Positions 53,784 to 61,434 of a stretch of DNA of 64,000 bases are shown here, one piece after another (the first letter of the stretch is position 1; every line of letters starts with the position of its first letter). Origin of the DNA: Pedobacter polysacchareus (GTDB taxonomy: Bacteria; Bacteroidota; Bacteroidia; Sphingobacteriales; Sphingobacteriaceae); assembly GCF_019802255.1 (NCBI RefSeq), contig NZ_JAHYSS010000009.1, positions 1-64,000 on the forward strand. The letters run 5' to 3'. Below the pieces are notes generated by a model. It saw only the letters and a list, made by a program, of their open reading frames with translations, was not told where the DNA came from and did not search any database. Position numbers and translations under genes: made by a program.

Positions 53784-54689
53784 ATGTATTTTATAGACCC
53801 ACATATTCACATGGTCTCCAGAACAACGGACGACTATCAGGCGATGCGTGCAGCAGGAATTGTTGCCGTAATTGAGCCTGCTTTTTGGCTAGGTCAGCCA
53901 AGGACTTCTGTAGGCTCTTTCAAAGATTATTTCAGCTCATTGATTGGCTGGGAAAGGTTCCGCGCCTCACAGTTTGGCATTAAACATTATTGTACGATGG
54001 GCCTCAATTCCAAAGAAGCAAACAATGAAGCACTTGCCGAGCAGGTCATGGAAATATTGCCGCTTTTCGCAGGAAAAGAAGGTGTGGTGGCGATTGGCGA
54101 AATCGGTTATGACGACCAGACTCCTGCGGAAGATAAATACTTCCGGATGCAGCTGGAGATTGCCAAAGAATTCAACTTGCCGGTAATGGTGCATACGCCG
54201 CACCGCGATAAGATCAATGGCACCATTCGAAGCATTGATGTGATTGAAGAACATGGTATCCCGCCACATATGGTGGTGATCGACCATAACAATGAAGAAA
54301 CCGTAAAACATGTGCTGGATAGAGGTTACTGGACGGCATTCACCATTTACCCGAACACAAAAATGGGAAATGAACGGATGGTGGAAATCGTGAAGCAATA
54401 CGGATCGGAAAGAATTATTGTGGACAGTTCCGCAGATTGGGGCATCAGTGATCCTTTATCGGTTCCTAAAACCGCAGCCTTGATGCTGGAAAGGGGCGTG
54501 TCGAAAGCAGACGTGCATTTAACCTGTTATCAAAACGCATTGAGCGCTTACTCGCAAAGCGGTGCCATGAATGAAGCCGACTGGCAGCAGGAAATGACCG
54601 TGGAGCAGGCCGAACTTTTTGATGGCAGCGGCATTCTTAGAGGACAGGAAGCGCAGGTGATTTCTTATTCCAACATCATCACAAATTAG
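53784..54689 (+). CDS. eboB: EboB, TatD-like metal-dependent hydrolase
   Basis: 301 aa TIM-barrel amidohydrolase of the TatD type. Ligands are His7 and His9 in DPHIHM, Glu106 in AIGEIGYD, His137 in MVHTPH, His168 in VIDHNN and Asp214 in VDSSADWG. TatD proteins are DNases or deacylases, but EboB has the longer ebo-specific form and a non-nuclease role is likely. 11 bp after eboA and 4 bp before eboC. Confidence 0.88.
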   Translation: MYFIDPHIHMVSRTTDDYQAMRAAGIVAVIEPAFWLGQPRTSVGSFKDYFSSLIGWERFRASQFGIKHYCTMGLNSKEANNEALAEQVMEILPLFAGKEGVVAIGEIGYDDQTPAEDKYFRMQLEIAKEFNLPVMVHTPHRDKINGTIRSIDVIEEHGIPPHMVVIDHNNEETVKHVLDRGYWTAFTIYPNTKMGNERMVEIVKQYGSERIIVDSSADWGISDPLSVPKTAALMLERGVSKADVHLTCYQNALSAYSQSGAMNEADWQQEMTVEQAELFDGSGILRGQEAQVISYSNIITN

Positions 54690-54693
54690 TCTT

Positions 54694-55611
54694 ATGGAAT
54701 GCAGGGAAGCTAAAGAAGGGCGCAAAGGCTATTATTATCTGACCCTGATGCGGCCCTCAAATTTGATGACCGCGCTGTCCGATATTCTCGGAGGAATTGC
54801 CATATCCGGATTTTTTGGTCTGGCAGACTGGTCCTCGGAATCGCTCAGTTCCATCGCTTTGTTATTACTTTCCACCATCGGTCTTTACGGTGGTGGAATC
54901 GTTTTTAATGATGTGTTCGACTTGAAAGCAGACCAGGTGAGTCGCCCGGAAAGGGTGCTGCCAAGCGGAAAAGTAGGTTTCAGGGAGGCAGTTCAACTGG
55001 GTGCTTTCCTGCTACTGATCGGTATTGCTGCGGCAGCAATGGTATCCATGCTTAGTGGCCTGATCGCCCTTGGCATTGCCATACTCGCCTTGCTTTACAA
55101 TAAGGTAGCGAAACACCATGCCTTTTTTGGCCCGCTGAATATGGGCCTTTGTCGAGGGGGTAATTTATTGCTCGGCATGAGCATCCTTCCTGACCACTTG
55201 TTTCAGAACGGCTACATCATCCTGGTACCAGTGATATTTGTCGCCGCCATTACCCTGACTGCCCAGAAAGAGGTGTCAGGGAATAATAAATCTGCCATTC
55301 TTTTGGCGATGTTCCTGGACATCATGGTGGTCGCGATGTTTTTCGCCATCAGTCAGTTCAGCGGATTGAACCTATGGATAGCGGCACCTTTTCTCCTCCT
55401 TTGGTATGGATTAAATTTCCTGGCAAAGTTCAAAGCTTACCAGCAGAATCGGCCAGATTGGATCAAACGCGCGGTTAAAACTGGGGTACTCTCCCTGATT
55501 TTACTGAATGCCTGTTACATCGCAGGATTTGCCAACTGGTTTTACGCCCTTCCGGTTTTGTTTCTATTGCCCATCTCCGTGTTACTGGCCAAGCGATTTG
55601 CCGTGACCTGA
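54694..55611 (+). CDS. eboC: EboC, UbiA-like membrane prenyltransferase
   Basis: 305 aa with about eight membrane helices. The first Asp-rich motif is present, FNDVFDLKADQVSRPERVLP (71-90, Asp73, Asp76 and Asp80). The second loop, which in UbiA carries DxxxD, reads TAQKEVSGNNKSAI near 190-204 and has no Asp. The protein is therefore likely a divergent lipid-linking enzyme. Inferred role: attaching or handling a prenyl carrier for the ebo metabolite at the inner membrane. Confidence 0.85.
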   Translation: MECREAKEGRKGYYYLTLMRPSNLMTALSDILGGIAISGFFGLADWSSESLSSIALLLLSTIGLYGGGIVFNDVFDLKADQVSRPERVLPSGKVGFREAVQLGAFLLLIGIAAAAMVSMLSGLIALGIAILALLYNKVAKHHAFFGPLNMGLCRGGNLLLGMSILPDHLFQNGYIILVPVIFVAAITLTAQKEVSGNNKSAILLAMFLDIMVVAMFFAISQFSGLNLWIAAPFLLLWYGLNFLAKFKAYQQNRPDWIKRAVKTGVLSLILLNACYIAGFANWFYALPVLFLLPISVLLAKRFAVT

Positions 55612-55634
55612 GCCTTAATTAAACCCTATGAATT

Positions 55635-56822
55635 ATGTATAAAGCCCAAACCGTTCAGCAGCATTTTCAAGTGGATTACCAGTACCCTGTTATTTTTACG
55701 CGGAATATATTCTACCCAGGCAACCTGGAACTGATCCAGATCATCAAGCCTGGCTCCGCTAAAGCAGTGCTGGTGATCGAAAATACGCTCCTTATATCCA
55801 ATCCTGAATTAGTTCAGGAAATCAATTATTATTTTAAACATCATAAGTTCAGCTGTCAGGTTCTGCTGATGGAAGGCGGGGAGGGCATCAAAAATAACCC
55901 TGCACGCATCGAGGAGGTCTTGACTTTCCTGGACACCCATCAGATTGACCGCCATTCCTACCTGATTGCAATAGGCGGTGGGGCATTGCTGGATGCAGTA
56001 GGTTATGCGGGGGCGATTGCACACCGCGGCATCCGCCTGATTCGTGTGCCGACCACGGTATTGTCACAGAACGATTCCGGTGTTGGTGTCAAAAACAGTG
56101 TGAATTATTTTGGCAAGAAAAATTTCTTAGGTACTTTTTCTCCGCCTTATGCGGTGATCAATGATTCGGTATTTCTGGAATCTCTGGATGGTAGAAACTG
56201 GCGTTCGGGCATTGCAGAAGCAGTAAAAGTTGCGCTGATCAAAGATGAGTTGTTTTTCGACTGGATTACGGAAAACATAGAAGAACTGAATAACCGCGAT
56301 ATGGGGGTGATGGAACAGCTGATTTTCCGCTGTGCCCAACTGCATGTTGCCCATATAGGCACTGCCGGCGATCCTTTTGAAAAAGGTTCTTCGAGGCCTT
56401 TGGATTTTGGACATTGGGCCGCGCATAAGCTGGAATACCTAACCGGTTATCAGCTACTGCATGGAGAAGCCGTGGCCATTGGGATTGCGCTGGATACGGT
56501 CTACTCCGGATTGTCTGGCAGGTTGAACAGCATTTCTGTATCCCGGGTGCTGCATTGCCTGAACGCATTGGGATTTGATATTTTTCATCCTTTGCTGCTG
56601 GCGGAGAATGGTCTGGAAATAAATGCAGCACTGTATCAGGGACTGGAAGAATTCAGAGAACACCTCGGCGGAGAGTTAACGATCATGTTATTGGCAGCGA
56701 TCGGTAAAGGTGAAGAAGTGCATGAAATGCACCAGCATTTGCTTTCTGATGCTGCTCAGTACTTATTTAAGTTCCAATTCCAGGTACAGGAAGCACCTGT
56801 TTTAATCCCTCAAATGGTATGA
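55635..56822 (+). CDS. eboD: EboD, 3-dehydroquinate-synthase-like sugar-phosphate cyclase
   Basis: 395 aa. NAD-binding IAIGGGALLDAVGY (111-124), RVPTTVLSQNDSGVGVKN (137-154), and zinc ligands Glu195 (SGIAEAVKVALIKD), His260 (LDFGHWAAHKLE) and His276 (LLHGEAVAIG). The fold is that of the sugar phosphate cyclases (DHQ, EEV and DOI synthases). The LDFGHWAAHK variant differs from the LNFGHTFGHA form of true AroB, so it is not the shikimate enzyme. Overlaps eboE by 4 nt. Confidence 0.9.
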   Translation: MYKAQTVQQHFQVDYQYPVIFTRNIFYPGNLELIQIIKPGSAKAVLVIENTLLISNPELVQEINYYFKHHKFSCQVLLMEGGEGIKNNPARIEEVLTFLDTHQIDRHSYLIAIGGGALLDAVGYAGAIAHRGIRLIRVPTTVLSQNDSGVGVKNSVNYFGKKNFLGTFSPPYAVINDSVFLESLDGRNWRSGIAEAVKVALIKDELFFDWITENIEELNNRDMGVMEQLIFRCAQLHVAHIGTAGDPFEKGSSRPLDFGHWAAHKLEYLTGYQLLHGEAVAIGIALDTVYSGLSGRLNSISVSRVLHCLNALGFDIFHPLLLAENGLEINAALYQGLEEFREHLGGELTIMLLAAIGKGEEVHEMHQHLLSDAAQYLFKFQFQVQEAPVLIPQMV

Positions 56823-58093
56823 AAATAAAAGACAATGCGCATTTAACGTACTGCACCAATATTCATTCCGGGGAATCCTGGAAAGAAGTATTTGCCAGTC
56901 TGCAAAAATATACGCTTCCTGTAAAAGCGAAAATCTCCCCATCTGCTCCCTTTGGCATCGGCTTGAGGTTATCCAATGAGAGCGCCCTGACTTTGCAGGA
57001 AGAGGGAACGATGGCCGCTTTTAAGCAATGGCTGCAAGAAAATGACCTGTATGTATTTACGATGAATGGTTTTCCTTATGGGAATTTCCATGGAAAAGCC
57101 GTAAAAGCCCAGGTACATGCGCCGGATTGGCTCAGCAGGGAAAGGGTAGATTATACGATTTTACTTTTCAACCTGCTGGCAGAATTGCTGCCGGAAGGCG
57201 TGACAGGCGGGATTTCTACTTCTCCGCTCTCTTATAAATACTGGCATGAGGGGGAAGCAGAAAGTGAAGCAGCGAAAAGGAAAAGCTGTGCCCAGCTGAT
57301 GGAGGTGGTGGTTCACCTGGTACAGCTGCAGCAGATTTCCGGAAAGCAAATGCACCTGGATATAGAGCCCGAACCAGATGGCTTATTAGAGAACAGTGCG
57401 GACTATATTGATTTCTATGAATCCTATCTTTTGAAAGAAGGCTTGGCAATTTTAATGGAGAAACTGAACTGTACCGTGCTAGCAGCAGAAAATTATATCC
57501 GGGAACACCTGCAGCTTTGTTATGATGTTTGCCACTTTTCGGTAGAATTTGAATCGGCTGAAGCAGTGATCCGTGGAATGGAAGAAAAGGGGTTGAAGAT
57601 TGGAAAGATGCAAATCAGCGCTGCACTCAAGTGCAGTGTATTTTCAAGAGACAGTCGGGCGGAAATGGTCAGGCAGCTCGCGCAATTCAATGAGCCGGTT
57701 TACCTACATCAGGCCGTATTGAAAAAGCAGACAGGGGAGTTGCTGAAGTTTCAGGACTTGAAACCTGGAATAGAGGCGATGAAAAATGGAGATTTCGCAG
57801 AACTGCGGACCCATTTTCATGTGCCTATATTTTTATCTTATTATCAGGGCTTATCCTCTACACAGGATGACATTCTGGAGGCCATGAATTTATGGACAGA
57901 AAAGCCATTCACCGGGCATCTGGAAGTAGAAACCTATACCTGGGACGTATTGCCGGCACAGCTGATGATGGACTTAAAGCAGGCCATACAAAGGGAGCTT
58001 TCCTGGGTACTGGCACTGATAGAAAGCAAAGCAGAAAAAGCGAAAGGAAATTTAATTAAAACAGTTACAGATGAAACAGGTCGCAGTTATTAA
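56819..58093 (+). CDS. eboE: EboE, TIM-barrel metabolite-traffic protein
   Basis: 424 aa, xylose-isomerase-like TIM barrel. The family start NAHLTYCTNIHSGESW (6-21) is characteristic. Putative metal ligands lie in MHLDIEPEPDG (178-188), a Glu in VLAAENYIRE, and Asp/His in CYDVCHFSVEFE (234-245). It probably isomerises or handles a sugar-like compound made by EboD. The ATG overlaps the eboD stop (ATGA), and the end overlaps eboF by 23 nt. Confidence 0.88.
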   Translation: MKIKDNAHLTYCTNIHSGESWKEVFASLQKYTLPVKAKISPSAPFGIGLRLSNESALTLQEEGTMAAFKQWLQENDLYVFTMNGFPYGNFHGKAVKAQVHAPDWLSRERVDYTILLFNLLAELLPEGVTGGISTSPLSYKYWHEGEAESEAAKRKSCAQLMEVVVHLVQLQQISGKQMHLDIEPEPDGLLENSADYIDFYESYLLKEGLAILMEKLNCTVLAAENYIREHLQLCYDVCHFSVEFESAEAVIRGMEEKGLKIGKMQISAALKCSVFSRDSRAEMVRQLAQFNEPVYLHQAVLKKQTGELLKFQDLKPGIEAMKNGDFAELRTHFHVPIFLSYYQGLSSTQDDILEAMNLWTEKPFTGHLEVETYTWDVLPAQLMMDLKQAIQRELSWVLALIESKAEKAKGNLIKTVTDETGRSY

Positions 58094-59498
58094 TATTGTA
58101 GGGCTGAGCACTGCGCTGCTGCAGCACAAAGGACTTTTTTTAAGTAAATGGTTAGAAAAGAATGGCGGGATTCATACGGTTTCGCCGGTCTTTCCAGCGC
58201 TGACTTGTACGGTTCAAAGTACCTATCTGACTGGTAAATGGCCTTCCGAACATGGGATTGTGGGCAATGGCTGGTATTTCAAGGAGGAGGCAGAAGTTAA
58301 ATTCTGGAAGCAGTCGAACCAATTGGTGCAGGCGCCGAAGATATGGGATCTGGCAAAGGAGCTCAATCCGGATTTTACCTGTGCGAATATGTTTTTGTGG
58401 TACAATATGTATTCCAACGCAGATTTCTCCGTGACGCCAAGGCCGCAGTACCGGGCAGACGGACAAAAGAAGCCGGATTGCTATAGTCAGCCAGCAAGTC
58501 TGAGGGACCGTTTACAGGAGCGCCTGGGTATCTTTCCATTGTTTGATTTCTGGGGCCCGAAGACTTCCATAAAATCGAGTAAATGGATTGCCGAAGCGAC
58601 AAAACTGGTGCAGGAATGGCACAACCCAACCCTGACACTGGTTTACCTCCCGCACCTGGATTATTGCTGTCAGAAGTTTGATCCGGCAGCACCGGAAGTG
58701 TTAAAGGATTTAAAAGAAATCGATGAAGTCTGTAAAGATTTGATCTTGTTTTTTGAAGCAAAGGGGATCCAGCCGATCCTGCTTTCCGAATATGGAATTA
58801 CTGCGGTGCATCAGCCGATTCACCTGAACAGAATCCTGAGAAATCAGGGCTATCTAGCCATCAGGGAGGAAAACGGATTGGAACTGCTGGATGCCGGAGT
58901 ATCTGCTGCTTTTGCAGTCGCCGACCATCAGATTGCACATATTTATTTAAATGATCCTTCCCTAAAGGGAGCGGTGAAATCCTTGCTGGAACAGCTGCCA
59001 GGGGTTGAAAAGGTCCTGGATGAAGCAGGGAAAAAAGAATACCATATTGATCATGAGCGTGCTGGCGAACTGATCTGTATCGCCGATAAGGACAGTTGGT
59101 TTACTTATTATTACTGGCTGGACGATCAGAAAGCACCTGATTTTGCAAGGATGGTAGACATCCATAAAAAGCCCGGTTATGACCCAGCAGAAATGCTGCT
59201 CGATCCGCATAAACAGCTGATGATACCCAGGATTGTAGCTAAGCTGCTGAAGAAAAAACTGGGCTTCCGCACGGTCATGGATTTCATTGGCCTGGACGCC
59301 ACTGTGGTTAAAGGTTCACATGGCAGGGTTGATGTTGCTGCGGCAGATCAACCGGTATTGATCGGTGCTGGCATCAAAGGGACAAATTTAAAAGGAACAG
59401 AAGTCTGTCCGATTATTTTAGAAGCCATTTTCGGTGTTACTGTAAAAGAAGATCAGGACTCAACTGCTGTTCTGGAGAACATTGTACTTATAAACTAA
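58071..59498 (+). CDS. eboF: EboF, alkaline-phosphatase/NPP-fold protein with altered metal site
   Basis: 475 aa, no signal peptide. NPP landmarks are present: the nucleophile Thr45 in FPALTCTVQSTYLTG, HGIVGNGWYF and KGSHGRV with His417. Compared with the usual NPP metal set, the N-terminal Asp is Val10 (NIVGLS), the His after Asp197 is Gln201 (LDYCCQKF), and the Asp-His pair is Glu240-Tyr241 (LSEYGIT). Only Thr45, Asp197 and His417 keep standard identity. The fold is sure; two-zinc phosphodiesterase chemistry is not. Last ebo gene; no terminator follows. Confidence 0.87.
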   Translation: MKQVAVINIVGLSTALLQHKGLFLSKWLEKNGGIHTVSPVFPALTCTVQSTYLTGKWPSEHGIVGNGWYFKEEAEVKFWKQSNQLVQAPKIWDLAKELNPDFTCANMFLWYNMYSNADFSVTPRPQYRADGQKKPDCYSQPASLRDRLQERLGIFPLFDFWGPKTSIKSSKWIAEATKLVQEWHNPTLTLVYLPHLDYCCQKFDPAAPEVLKDLKEIDEVCKDLILFFEAKGIQPILLSEYGITAVHQPIHLNRILRNQGYLAIREENGLELLDAGVSAAFAVADHQIAHIYLNDPSLKGAVKSLLEQLPGVEKVLDEAGKKEYHIDHERAGELICIADKDSWFTYYYWLDDQKAPDFARMVDIHKKPGYDPAEMLLDPHKQLMIPRIVAKLLKKKLGFRTVMDFIGLDATVVKGSHGRVDVAAADQPVLIGAGIKGTNLKGTEVCPIILEAIFGVTVKEDQDSTAVLENIVLIN

Positions 59499-59572
59499 AC
59501 AAGTTATAAAGGTTCAGTTGTCTTCAAAAGGTGTGTTCATAAATCAGCCTATAGAAATTAACACTTCAAAAT

Positions 59573-59998
59573 ATGGATTTTAAACAAATGATGCAGACCG
59601 ATCAGGTGATCATCAAATTATCGGTCAGTGATGTATTGAAAGCGCAGGCTTTTTACACAGAAATATTAGGTTTTAGCGTGAATCAGAGCTATACGATCAA
59701 TGCAGGAGGAAATTATGGGATGGACTCTTATGTACAGCTCCATCATGAAGGACTGAAAGGAGCCGTAGCATTGGGCCTGTTCAAGGACATCGAGCAACCT
59801 ATGGCCCCTCAGGAAACAGGCACTGCCGCCACCTTTATTGTGAAAGATATAGTGAGTACCCGAGATTTTCTGATTGCTCAGGGATTGGAGGTTGGCGGAA
59901 TTATTGAAAATACTTCCGATCATGGACTAATTGACCATTTCGCATTCTTTGCTGATCCTGATAACAACACATTAGTGATCAGACAGAACATGAATTAA
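59573..59998 (+). CDS. Glyoxalase/bleomycin-resistance-type VOC protein
   Basis: 141 aa, single VOC domain. Fits the family with VIIKLSVSDVLKAQAFYTEI, LGFSVNQ, and FAFFADPDNNTLVIRQ with the C-terminal Glu/His pattern altered. Follows eboF by 74 bp without a terminator, then ends in a strong one, so it may be carried on the ebo transcript. Function unknown; binding of the small molecule made by the operon is possible but unproven. Confidence 0.85.
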   Translation: MDFKQMMQTDQVIIKLSVSDVLKAQAFYTEILGFSVNQSYTINAGGNYGMDSYVQLHHEGLKGAVALGLFKDIEQPMAPQETGTAATFIVKDIVSTRDFLIAQGLEVGGIIENTSDHGLIDHFAFFADPDNNTLVIRQNMN

Positions 59999-60020
59999 GG
60001 CCAAAAACTTTTAAAGAAGA

Positions 60021-60055
60021 AGAGCAGTTGGTTTTATTCAACTGCCCTTTTTCTT
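60021..60055 (+). terminator. Terminator of the VioB-like/ebo operon and VOC gene
   Basis: GCAGTTG (60024-60030) pairs with CAACTGC (60039-60045), 8-nt loop, followed by CCTTTTTCTTT. The convergent symporter gene ends at 60055. Confidence 0.8.
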
Positions 60056-61347
60056 TAATCGGCAACTGGATTGATGGCCAGCTGGTATTTTTCTTCATCA
60101 AATTCTTTCTCACTTTTAGCGATCACCACTACGGCAATGCCATTGCCAATCAGGTTGGTGATCGATCGGGCTTCCGACATAAACCGGTCTACACCCAATA
60201 AGATCGCCACATTCTCTATCGGCATGATGTTCAGGGAAACCAGGGTAGAGCTGAGTACAATGAAACCACTGCCGGTGACGCCGGCAGCACCTTTGGAAGT
60301 CACCATTAAAATCCCCATGGCGGCAATTTGCTCTGCGATGCCCAGCTCTATTTTGAAGGCCTGGGTAAGGAAAATCAAAGCAATGGAAAGGTAAATGGAA
60401 GTACCATCCAGGTTAAAGGAGTAGCCGGTGGGAATCACCAGTCCGACGACAGATTTGGAACAGCCAAAACGTTCCATCTTTTGGATCATACTTGGCAATA
60501 CCGACTCGGAAGAGGAGGTACCCAATACTACCAGGATCTCCTGACGGATATATTTCAGGTATTGCCAAAGGCTGAATTTATACAGGTAACAGATGAAATT
60601 GAGCACGACAAAAATAAACAGGATACAGGTGATGTACACCACCAACATCACTTTTCCCATCGGGATCAGTGTAGAAAGGCCATAGTTTCCTATGGTAAAA
60701 GCCATTCCTCCAAAAGCACCAATTGGGGCCAGTTTCATCACAAATTTCATCATGTTGAAAATGATCTGAGAGAGGTTTTCAAAGGCAATAATCGTGTGCC
60801 TGCCTGCACGTCCCATTTTGCTGAGGGCAAAGCCGAACAGGATGGCAAAAAATAAGATCTGGAGAATATCGCCTTTGGCAAAAGATTCGAAAATATTTGG
60901 GGTAATGATGTGGCTGAGGAAATCCATCCAGCTCACATCGGCAGGAGCAACGGAAGCCGCGGCATTGGCAGCAGTAGGACTACCGGGTGCGATCACTGCG
61001 GTAGCAGTACTTGGATGCTTAACAACAGGATTTAATCCATCGCCAGGCCGCATTAAATTAGCGGTCACCAGGCCGATAAAAATCGCTACTGTGGTGATCA
61101 ATTCGAAATAAAGCAATGCTTTTCCTCCAACGCGACCCACCTTTTTCATGTCGCCCATTTTGGCGATACCGAGTACAATAGTGAAGAAAATGATGGGGGC
61201 GATCAGCATGCTGATCATGTTGATAAAAGTCTTGCTGATGAGTTTGGCTGTATTCGCAAATGTGGGGAAGAACATCCCTACCAGGATGCCAAAAATGATT
61301 GCAATAATCACCTGAAAGGTCAGGTGTCTGGAGATGTTCTTCATCAT
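60055..61347 (-). CDS. dctA: C4-dicarboxylate:cation symporter, DctA type
   Basis: 430 aa. Closely follows DctA: FINMISMLIAPIIFFTIVLG, VGGKALLYFELITTVAIFIG, the Ser-rich hairpin GTSSSESVLPSM, VVGLVIPTGYSFNLDGTSIY and SKGAAGVTGSGFIVL. Eight helices plus two re-entrant loops. Imports succinate, fumarate or malate with protons or sodium. An Ala/Thr-rich insertion (about 115-135) lies in a periplasmic loop. Preceded on the same strand by a terminator, so it has its own promoter. Confidence 0.93.
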   Translation of the reverse strand: MMKNISRHLTFQVIIAIIFGILVGMFFPTFANTAKLISKTFINMISMLIAPIIFFTIVLGIAKMGDMKKVGRVGGKALLYFELITTVAIFIGLVTANLMRPGDGLNPVVKHPSTATAVIAPGSPTAANAAASVAPADVSWMDFLSHIITPNIFESFAKGDILQILFFAILFGFALSKMGRAGRHTIIAFENLSQIIFNMMKFVMKLAPIGAFGGMAFTIGNYGLSTLIPMGKVMLVVYITCILFIFVVLNFICYLYKFSLWQYLKYIRQEILVVLGTSSSESVLPSMIQKMERFGCSKSVVGLVIPTGYSFNLDGTSIYLSIALIFLTQAFKIELGIAEQIAAMGILMVTSKGAAGVTGSGFIVLSSTLVSLNIMPIENVAILLGVDRFMSEARSITNLIGNGIAVVVIAKSEKEFDEEKYQLAINPVAD

Positions 61348-61373
61348 GTAGTAGCTGGTTTTTATACTTGGTT

Positions 61374-61416
61374 AAAAAAAGGCGCCGAATCCTCTAATAT
61401 AGGATACCGGCACCTT
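61374..61416 (-). terminator. Terminator after PIG-L gene
   Basis: On the minus strand GGTGCCG(G)TATCC and GGAT(T)CGGCGCC form a long stem (61414-61381) followed directly by seven T. It lies 21 bp after the deacetylase stop. Confidence 0.85.
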
Positions 61417-61434
61417 AAATGGAGGTAGAATATT

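Noticed and set aside
53967..54398. 143-codon minus-strand frame inside eboB, and similar long antisense frames in eboD and eboF
   Set aside because: Shadows of well-supported genes on the other strand.
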